Below are positions 54,519 through 64,000 of a stretch of 64,000 nucleotides of DNA, in pieces (position 1 is the first letter of the stretch; every line of letters starts with the position of its first letter). The DNA is from Capsaspora owczarzaki ATCC 30864 (Eukaryota; Opisthokonta; Filasterea). The notes under the pieces are model-generated. The model saw nothing but the letters and a program-made list of their open reading frames with translations, searched no databases and was not told the DNA's origin. Made by a program: the position numbers and the translations under genes. The stretch is taken from positions 1,543,914-1,607,913 of the forward strand of contig NW_011887295.1 in NCBI RefSeq assembly GCF_000151315.2, in the 5' to 3' direction.

Positions 54519-56943
54519 ATGTGGTTTCTCACCAAAGCGTCCGATCCGAGTGAGACTCAATCCTCTTGATTTCAGCTCACCTTTTCACTTTTGTTGGCTA
54601 ATTCACTCTTCAACATGCCTTGTGCACAGACGAGCGACTGTGGCTGCTGTGTGGCGAGCAGTACACGATCGGCCGCTGCAACACATCCATCATTGTGCAG
54701 GACAAGGCAGTCTCGCGGTTGCACGCGTCCATCCGCGTCGAGGACCAACCCGCTTCAAGCAGCACTGCCAACCACGGGGCAGGTACCGGTGCCGGTGCCG
54801 GTGCCGGTGGTGGTCCCAGCCCAGCAGCCAACGAGGTGAGCACTGCTGTGGATGAACGATTCAGTTTTCGTGCAACTTGTTTTTGGCGGGAACTTTGGGC
54901 GTTGATTTTTTTTTTTGGACCAATGCTCACAACGGATTACTCTGTGAATGTTGTTGCTTGCTTGGCTTTGTCCAGAGTTATCCACGCGCAATCGTGCTGC
55001 TGACAGACCTCAAATCGAGCTTTGGAACGCGGCACAATGGCACGCCGCTTGTTCCGCACGAGCCGGTCGCGCTGGCCGAAGGAAGTATCATTGAGCTCGG
55101 AGCGTCCGGCGTGCGGTATCAACTGCACCATCGCGACATTGTGTTGTGCGTATCCAGCATGGAGGCGGCAGCGGTGAGCCGAGCATCCGAGCTCGCTGCC
55201 AAGTGCGGCGCAGTGATTGTGCGGAACTACTCGGACGCCGTGACGCATCTGCTCATGGAGACGCTGCTGGTCACAATCAAAGTCACCCTGGCGCTCGTGC
55301 GAGCCATTCCGATTGTCACTCCGGCGTGGCTGGAGGCCATTTCGCGCCGGCGCCAATCGCCCGCAGACCCGTTGCCAAGCGAGGACGCCTTTCTGCCGCC
55401 TCGCTCGAGCAACAGTGGTAGTGAGGGAGCAGCTGCAGCTGCAGCTGCAGCAGCCGCGCCTCCGCGCGAAGGGGAAGCGGCGCCGTATCTGCCAAATCCA
55501 ATGCGCAAGTCTCTGTTCGACGGGATGACCTTCTATCTGTTCGGCCAGGGCCAACGAGCAGCGATTGGCGATGCCATCATCCATGGTGGCGGACAAGCGA
55601 TCGAGTACAACCCCGCGACCTACACGTTTCAAGCAGGCGGCGCTGCGACGACCAACCATCAACGTTCGATTCTGGACGCCGTCCTTGCTCCGTTCACGTG
55701 TGTGGTGCATCCGCAGCGCGCTCAGCTGCTCTGCTCGAGCCAAGAGTTTGCCGATCTGACCGAGCATGTCCAGTCCCACGGCGGTGCGGTGGTGACCGAG
55801 GGTGAAATTGGCAAGGCCATCTTGTGGACGTCTGTTCAAAAGCTGTGCTCAAGCATGGTGCCGACAGCGCCATCAGCAGGTAATTGGGGGAGGGGGGAGT
55901 TTGTTTGTGTCTTCTGAGGCAAAGTGTGCATGTTGGTTGCTCGTTTGGTGGCGATTTGGGGTTTAGAGAAAGGAAGCCTCAACTCGCAGATTTTGCCATG
56001 TTTTCAGCTGTTGAAGCAACGGACATCAAGCCGGTTGTGCGAGCCGCCGAAGATATCAAGCCCGACCTGAAGGCTCTCATGGACCAGCAGAAGCCTGCGA
56101 TTTCCGAGGCACGAGGCTCGAAGAGGTCTGTACTTTTGGCACGTTTTCGTCCTCTTTGTTTGTTGTTTCCAGATCACTGACTATTTCGTTCAGGCCTCTA
56201 GATGAGTCGGCGTCACACACGGGTCAAGACCAGTTGTCGAGTACCGCCTCCTTCAAAGAGTCTTCTCGAAAGCAGCCAAAATTGGAAACGCCTTTGGAGG
56301 ACGCCGCTTTGCGAAGAGTTGCCAGCGTCGAACCAGCTGAACAAAAACCCTTGGTTCGCAGACGACCAGCATCGACTGCAGCTTCCAAAGAGGCATTCAA
56401 AGAGCGGCAGCCCGTACGAGACGCAAATACCGAAAATGGCCATCCCGAGCCGGGCAGCCACATGAAAGTCACGTTTTCTTCGCTTGTTTATCAGCAGCCT
56501 CTTCCTCCATCGTCTATTGCTCCGAAATCGGGCTCAGAGGCTGTCAACTTTAAGGTCTTCCGAAAGGTAGGCAAGAGTCGACCTCCACTCCTTTTTGAAA
56601 CAACTATCACTCATTTCCTTTCGTTCTGACTCGTTGGCCAGACCATTCATGCACAGCCCAATCACCCTCAAGTTGACTGTCGGTGAGGATTGGAGAGTCG
56701 CATCGCCTTTTCATTGCCCCATCCCAACTCAATCATGTTAATTAAAGTTTCACATCAAGTTGAACGAACGCCTGGTTTGTTTTTTTGGTTTCATTATTTT
56801 TTTTGTTTATTTTGACTTCCAGACAAAAGCGGATCTCAAAAGTATCACACACAAAGACAAAAATTACTACAACCGCGGTGCGCACCGAAACAACAGCAAC
56901 CAAAAGGAATCAAACGAGCAAGTTGATGAGGTCTACAACATAA
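54519..56943 (+). CDS. NBN: Nibrin/NBS1-like protein: FHA plus tandem BRCT, about 7 exons, 3' end tentative
   Basis: Subunit of the MRN double-strand-break complex. Exons are 54519-54549, 54630-54835, 54976-55879, 56008-56125, 56194-56566, then tentatively 56643-56683 and 56823-56943. The tiny first exon gives MWFLTKASDP, like MWKLLPAAGP of human nibrin. The FHA domain has YTIGRCNTSIIVQDKAVSRL and HASI, the phosphopeptide-binding RCN and SRLHA elements. KSSFGTRHNG and EGSIIELGASGVRYQL complete it. BRCT1 contains CGAVIVRNYSDAVTHLLMET, followed by LVTIKVTLALVRAIPIVTP, matching nibrin's [20 protein letters not shown]. BRCT2 starts KSLFDGMTFYLFGQ. The C-terminal third is disordered with VNFKVFRK. 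No clear MRE11- or ATM-binding motif was identified. The frame of the last exon rests only on splice phase. Confidence 0.88.
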
Positions 56944-57247
56944 GAGGCCGAAGAAAGGAACCAAGGAGTTCATTGCAACGGGACACGCGACAAGAAGAAA
57001 AAAAGAAGGATGGGGAAAACAATGACGGGACAGGAGGAGGAGGAGGAGGATAGCGATGTTAAGCAACAAAAAAGTGCGCAAAACACGAAAGGAAGACAGA
57101 AAAAGTGTTCCCAAAAGGACAGGAAGAAAAAAAAAAGCGATTTGCGTCGACTCTCGTGATCAACACGACGAGAGACAGGGTGGTGGAGAAAACGATTAGC
57201 TAGAAGAATGTGTTTGGGGAAAGGGGGTCCAAGAGCACGAGAGCGCT
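56944..57247. other. Convergent intergenic region, nibrin / ARP2
   Basis: A purine-rich stretch with GAAAAA and GGAGGA words on the plus strand, giving spurious Lys/Gly frames. Both 3' UTRs lie here. Confidence 0.5.
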
Positions 57248-59441
57248 TTAGGCTTGGATGCCGAGCTTCTCGAGGCATCGAGGGCCTTGTGCCTTCCACT
57301 CCTCTCGGGAAATCCAGAACGACTCCTTGTTCTTCATGATATCAGCAAGGACGGCACCGCCGAGGTAAACCATGTGCTTGCGGCGAGGAGGATCCTCAAT
57401 GCGAATCTTGAACTTGGAGAGCTTGGAGGTGTCGCCCTTGAGGATGCGCTCGAGGTAGAGCTGCTTGATCTCACGCTCAAGTCGGCTGGGCAGACCGGGG
57501 TACATGGTGGAGCCACCAGAGAGGACAATGTGCTTGTAGAACTCTGGGCGGGTGTCAATGTCGGCAGCGTTGATGGTGTTGAAGAGCATCTCTGCGACAC
57601 CGGGGGCGTCGACGTTGATGAGGTGGGGCTGGAAGAGAGCCTCGGGCGCCTCGAAACGCTCCTGGCCGACCGAGATGACGCGGCCGTCGGGGAGAGTGTA
57701 CTTTTCGACGAGGACGGTGGTCTGGCGAGCAAGCTTGGTCTCAGACTCAATGTCGTAGGCCGAGTAGCAGACCTTCTCCTTGAGCTGGCGGACAGTCTCA
57801 AAGTCAGCCGAGTGGTTGAAGGCGTAGCCGCGGAGGAGGAGCAGCTTGATGAGGTAGCGGGTAATGTCGCGACCAGCAATGTCAAGACGGCGGGTCAGGT
57901 GGGGCAGTGCAAAGCCGTCGAAAACGGGCACAATGTGTGTAACACCATCACCAGCATCGACGACCACACCAGTGAGGAGACCCTGGGCGTACAGAACGAG
58001 CACGGCCTGGATGGCAACGTAGACGCCGGCAAAGTTGTACTTTTCAAACATGGTCTCGAGCATCTTCTCGCGGTTCTTCTTGGGGTTCATCGGGGGCTCG
58101 GTCAGCAGGACCTTGCAGTTCTTGGGGTCAATCTTGAGGCGCTCCTGGAAGGTGTAGTTCCAGACGTGCTCCATGTCCTCCCACGAGCGAACAATGCCGT
58201 TGTCCATCGGGTACTTGATGTCGAGCATGGCGCGCACAGCGGCAGCCTCATCACCGACCATCAGATCCTTGACGACGACGTCGCCAACCTTCTCATCCGA
58301 GCGGAGGATCGGGCGACCGACGAGCGACGGGAAGATGGCAGTGGGGAAGTTGGTGCCAGCAAAGCCGCACTTGACAAACTGCCAGACAGAAAAAGGGAGA
58401 TACCAAATGTGAGAATACAAAAAGGAACGCAGGCGACAGGAAAAGCGGCAACGAACAACGAGAGAAAGCTATTGAGCGAAAAGAAACAAAAAAAAAAATC
58501 TGCACAACTTCTTTTTTTTTTTTTTTTTGGCTGAATTTGAATTGATAAAAATCAATAAAAATAAAATAAAAATAAAATCAAGCGAGAAAAGCACAACAAG
58601 AATCGCGCGTTTTTCCATCGCTGCGCCCGTTGTGCGGTTGACGGCGTCCAGCAAACGCCATGCCACGCCTCGCGATCGCACGCAGCGAGCAGACGCGCCA
58701 CCCAAAGCATGAAGAGTCACAAAATGCAGAAAAAACAAAAGGCAAACGAAAGAAAGAAAGAAAAAAAAAACCCACATATTGAAAAAGGAAGGATTTCGTG
58801 TTTTTTTTTTTTTTTATTGATGCATTTTTACGTTGAAAATTTCCACTGTTTTTTTTTTTTTTGGTTTTCGTTCGCAGATTGGTGTTTGTTGCAGGTCCAG
58901 CGATCCGTCACGCCCACCACCCTCGCACATCCGATGCATCGAAAGAGAACAGGAGGGCGGAGGGGGTGTCGAGCGACAACCGCGGAATAGAAGGATCGAC
59001 CAAGACACAACGCCAAAAAAAAAAAAAAGTTGTTTTTTTGCGATCTCAATCTTTTTTTGTTGTTTCCTCCTTGTTGCTGCTTGTTGTTGTTGTTCGCGTG
59101 CCTCGCGCGGGTGCGGATCGAGCGAAGGGACGAGCAAAGCGCAAGGCAGCCCAGTGCAGGGACGACACAACGGCAGCAGCAGCAGCAGCAAAGAAGCAAA
59201 AAAAAGGAAAAAAAAAAACAACGAAATAAAAAAAAAATCCATTTTTTCATTTTTTTCTTCCGATTCTGTTCAAATTCATTGTTCCTGAAGGCGAAAGGAG
59301 CAGGGGGGAAGAGGGGATGCAAGCATAGCAAACAAAGAAGAAGAAAAAGAAGAAGAAGAAGAAGCCAATCGAGTCTGTCATGGAAGCACATACACCAGTG
59401 CCGTTGTCGCAAACAACAACGCGATTGCCCTTTTCGTCCAT
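57248..59441 (-). CDS. ACTR2: Actin-related protein 2 (ARP2), 392 aa, 2 exons
   Basis: Nucleating subunit of the Arp2/3 complex, which starts branched actin filaments. Exons read 59441-59394 and 58378-57248, phase 0, with a 1015-base intron. The start [16 protein letters not shown] is the first actin-fold phosphate loop, joined to [20 protein letters not shown] by splicing. [20 protein letters not shown], then [20 protein letters not shown] form the second loop. [20 protein letters not shown] and [17 protein letters not shown] finish the fold. Motifs match ARP2 rather than actin or ARP3 (no ARP3 inserts). Length equals animal ARP2 (394). High conservation and low-complexity-free coding set it apart from its neighbours. 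Confidence 0.98.
58379..59393 (-). other. Long first intron of ARP2
   Basis: Dense in A and T runs (58509-58528, 58800-58815, 58849-58862, 59012-59025) and an AAG repeat at about 59335-59362. Several Lys- or Phe-rich frames here are artefacts. It could hold regulatory elements, as first introns of actin-family genes often do, but none is visible. Confidence 0.6.
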
Positions 59442-59806
59442 TGATGTGATTCTAAAACAAAAAAAAATTGAAGAGTGAAATGGAGGGAAAAATACGACTA
59501 TTGCATTGCATTGGAAGGTTTTGGTGTTGTTGACTGTGGACAGATCCTCAATGCAATGCAATGCATGGATTGTTATCACAACTGCAGGAAACGATCGATC
59601 GAGCGACAGCTTCAATCTGCTTTATTCGATGAAAACTTCAATTCAATTCAGCGTCATTCTAAGCGATTCAAGCACCGTCTGCAAGCCAGTCCCTGCTTGG
59701 AGCAGCAAACTTGTGCACATGTGCGCTCACTTTGTGTAGATCTGAACTTGGATGCATCGCAGTCATCATCAATTCAGAATCCTTTCAGAATCGGACTTTG
59801 GAGCCA
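59442..59806. promoter_or_regulatory. Divergent promoter region, ARP2 / QPRT
   Basis: A gap of 365 bases between opposite ATGs. It has an ATGCAATGCAATGCATGG word cluster near 59550-59568 and an earlier GCATTGCATTGG near 59502-59513, forming an inverted arrangement of GCAATGCA/TGCATTGC. No TATA box. Confidence 0.45.
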
Positions 59807-61391
<1,585 letters not shown>

Positions 61392-61573
61392 ACCATTCCA
61401 TCGCCTCTTTCTGAATGTGCATTGGAAAATGAATGAAACACAAAAGTTATGTTTTACTCGTTGTATTCCAGCGTTGTGCGGCCGGAAACGTCGACAGCGA
61501 CAAAAGTGACGGCAGAAATGCAGTGCAAAACAAACAACAACAACAAAAACAACAAAAAAAATTAAGAAATCTC

Positions 61574-63492
61574 TTAAGAAGGGGTTGAGAAAACGCGCAA
61601 ATGCCGATCCATGCCGGCTGTCGTCAAGAAGCTGGCATTCGGGCCGAACTTGATGGCCGTGCTGGTAGCTGTAGGGGTAGTAAACTGGGCGATTTGCTTC
61701 CATTGCTTGGCGAGGAAGACTCTGCTCAAAGGAAGGAAAAACAAAAAAACAAAACCGGAAACAAAATCAATTTCAGGTCTTCACCCCCAGTTCACGCCAG
61801 CGCAGCAATGACGATTTGTTTTCTTACCGAATATCGGGGCCAGCAGTAGCAAGATATGTGCCGCTGAGATCAAAGGCAAGTGCGTGCACCGTGTCTTCCA
61901 CCTGCATTTGCTGGATGGACTGGGGCGAGGCAGCACGCAAGTCCCACAAGCGCACAGTTCGGTCTTGTGCGGCAGAAGCCATGTAGTAACTGCAGAGTAG
62001 GCCAATAGGAATAACGGTGAGCTTTCCAAACACGAAACAAAACGTTTTCAGCACAAGTCTCAACGGGCGGTCGCTTCAATTACCCGTTTTCGGAAAAGAC
62101 CACGCTGGTGATGGGCGCAGTGTGCTCGGAGAAGTTTAGCACGTTGGTCATTTCGTTGGCATCCCAGATACGGACAACGCCATCGACCGAGCCGGTTGCC
62201 AAAATAAGACCGTCGGGGTGGAATTGGGCAGTGGTCAGACCTACAGCATGCGATGCAACACAAGGACGCGAGATGAGACACGGTCTTCGACGTGGCAGAA
62301 AGCCCATTGCGAAAAAAAATTTTCTCGAAACAACAAAACAAAAGACTACCTACCGCTCGATTGAGGATCGTGTTGCTTGGCATACGTCGCGCCAGTTTCA
62401 ATATCAGAGAATGCCCACTTGCCGTCCAGACCAGAGCTCACAACATACCGGCCCGTCGGCTGAAGGGTGACGGATGTGACTTCCTTGGTGTGAGCTTGGA
62501 TGACTGTTCGGGTCACAAGGGTGTCAAAGACAGTCAGCCAAGAGCGTTGCAAAAAAAAAAAAAAAAATATGCAAAAAGGCAAAAAACCAATCCCAAAAAT
62601 GCTTCACTCTTCGCGAAACATTTACCATGCTGGCAGCTCTCATTGCTGGACGTCCAAACGCGAACAGTGCGATCGGCAGAGCCAGTGACAACAACATCGG
62701 AGGAGGGGTGGAAGAGCACGGACTTGACGGCGCCCTTGTGGCCCGACAGAGTTCCAGTGACCTGGCCAGAGGAGCGGTCAAACAGCTTGGCAGTCTTGTC
62801 AGCGCCACCGGTGACGACGCGGAAGGGATCAGCGGCGTGAACGTCCAGCGCCAAGATGCCGGGCTGGCTGGCAGAGTGGATGCCACTGCGGGCCTCCGTC
62901 TGTTGGAATTGGGCAATCGCGTCCTGTGACGTGAGGCCAGCGGGCTTCTTGCGACCGCGACGGGCGTCGGACAGAGGCTTGGAGGCCTCCTGCATCGCAG
63001 TCACGACCTGCGACGGGAGGGTAGTCGAGCCAGCATTGGCGGCAGCGGCAGCGTCGCCCTCCGTGTCCATCGCGGACGCACCAGCGTTGCTGGCGTGGCT
63101 GGACACCTGGACATTTGCCAGCGCTTGGCGAGCAGCGTCGCGCTCGCGGGTGAGACGGGCAATCACACGGCAGGCGGCGTCGTGCTGGTACAGCGTGTGC
63201 GTGAGTTCCTTCTGGGACTGGTCGTAGTGCTGCTTCAGCTTGAACGTCTCGAGCATGAGCGCGTCCCACTCGTCCTGGAGCGTCTTGAGCAACGCAGGGA
63301 TGCTTGTTGCAGACGGCGGGCGCGGGCGCACCGTCTTGGGCACCTTGACGGCAATGAGATCGTGCTCGCCCAGCGGCTCCTCCGTGAGTGGATCGCGGCC
63401 GTTCTCGGCGATATACTTGAGGATGAGCCTGCGCTCAAAGATGCCGCCCGACACGCGCGACACGACCGGCTCCTCGGGCGCCTCACCCGACA
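61574..63492 (-). CDS. PRPF19: PRP19 pre-mRNA splicing factor and U-box ubiquitin ligase, about 500 aa, first exon unresolved
   Basis: E3 ligase core of the NineTeen complex in the spliceosome, also involved in DNA repair. Recognised exons read 63492-62626, 62503-62354, 62240-62084, 61989-61828 and 61721-61574. The U-box begins SGEAPEEPVVSRVSGGIFER, then PLTEEPLGEHDLIAVK. The coiled-coil tetramer region is LYQHDAACRVIARLTRERDA, as in all PRP19. Seven WD repeats follow (TGSADRTVRVW, SGLDGKWAFSDI, TGSVDGVVRIWDA, AAQDRTVRLWDL). The end is FGPNASFLTTAGMDRHLRVF. Exon 2 starts with two bases of a split codon (TG), so a short 5' exon coding about M-x-C-A must precede it. ATGCTGTTCTCTG at 63552-63540 has the right phase but no GT donor. 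Confidence 0.95.
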
Positions 63493-64000
63493 CTGTGGAT
63501 CACAGAAAACAAAACAAAAAAAAAAAAAAAAAAAAAAGGTCAGAGAACAGCATTGCATTGAGTTTCATTCAAATCAGCATTAAAGCGAGCGAGCGATGTT
63601 GTGATGTCTTTCTTTTGTTGAATCGTTTGTGTGTCAGTTTGAATGAAAATGGACAAAGCATCAGATCTCTCAACCTTGATCGTCGTCGTTGCTTTCGTCG
63701 TCGTTGCTTTCGTCGTCGTTGCTGAAGCGTTTCGTTCTGTTGGCGAAAATCCGAGATCGCCTCGTTTTTTGTTGTGAGTTCTGCTTTTTTTTTCTTGCTT
63801 CTTGTGCTCTGGTGAGCGACAGGTGCGATCTGCCGCCCAATCGCATGTGATGCGTGACATCTACATCTGTAGCCTTGGGAAGCGGGGAGGGGGGGGGGAG
63901 CAGCAAGGCGGGGTTGGTGGGGATGGAGAAACGAACATTCACCCAAAGGGCGGGAAAGCACAGGCAGTCGCGTGCGAGCAGCCAAGTGAATGCAGCGTGC
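63493..64000. other. 5' region of PRP19, end of window
   Basis: An A run of 22 at 63516-63537 lies just 5' of the exon. Further up is a CGT/CGTCGTTG repeat (63690-63723) and a G run near 63888-63898. It should hold the missing PRP19 first exon and promoter. No other gene seen. Confidence 0.5.

Noticed and set aside
57254-58534. 426-codon plus-strand frame opposite ARP2
   Set aside because: Antisense shadow of a highly conserved gene; long open antisense frames are expected from GC-rich third positions.
59335-59362. AAGAAG run in ARP2 intron 1 as a splicing enhancer
   Set aside because: Sits only next to the donor by chance of a purine-rich intron; no evidence of regulated splicing.

Overview
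This is nuclear DNA from an intron-rich, unicellular eukaryote. Coding exons are GC-rich, and introns and intergenic DNA carry many long A and T runs and dinucleotide repeats. About 29 protein genes were read out, most with 2 to 9 exons rebuilt from GT-AG sites and reading-frame continuity. A KIBRA-type WW protein sits beside amoeba-like features (PBZ and WGR domains, poly-Gln and poly-Ala tracts, one-repeat-per-exon LRR genes). Together these suggest a unicellular holozoan close to Capsaspora; that is an inference, not proof. No tRNA, rRNA, CRISPR array, viral fossil or intact transposon was seen.

Layout. 0-6 kb: elongation factor ELOF1 (-), NME6-like kinase (+), a DUF4476-like disordered protein (+), SDHD (+). 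6-16 kb, all minus: a WGR-BRCT-PBZ-SWIM DNA ligase, CHK1, XPC, and a ProX/YbaK tRNA deacylase. 17-30 kb: double SCP2 protein (+), GLTP (+), coiled-coil protein (-), F-box/EF-hand protein (-), oxysterol-binding protein (+), PH-START protein (+). 31-39 kb: an eRF1 family release factor needing a +1 frameshift, an LRR gene, a UvrD/Srs2-type helicase (all +). 41-50 kb: KIBRA-like protein (+), POLE4/Dpb3 (-), prefoldin 2 (+), TOM40 (-), SDHC (-). 51-64 kb: MTG1 (+), p24/TMED10 (+), nibrin (+), ARP2 (-), QPRT (+), PRP19 (-, first exon unresolved).

Themes. Six genes (ligase, CHK1, XPC, SF1 helicase, POLE4, nibrin) act in DNA replication or damage response, three of them adjacent. Four are lipid-transfer genes (SCP2, GLTP, OSBP, PH-START) within 13 kb. 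Both membrane anchors of succinate dehydrogenase are present. Several head-to-head pairs are separated by about 360 bp.

The most striking observation is in the release factor gene. Domain 2 runs into an in-frame UGA in the context CTT TGA C, and the rest of the eRF1 fold continues, residue for residue, in the +1 frame. This is the same heptamer used by bacterial RF2 for its autoregulatory +1 frameshift. Coordinates of splice sites are hand-derived and could be off by a base in places.
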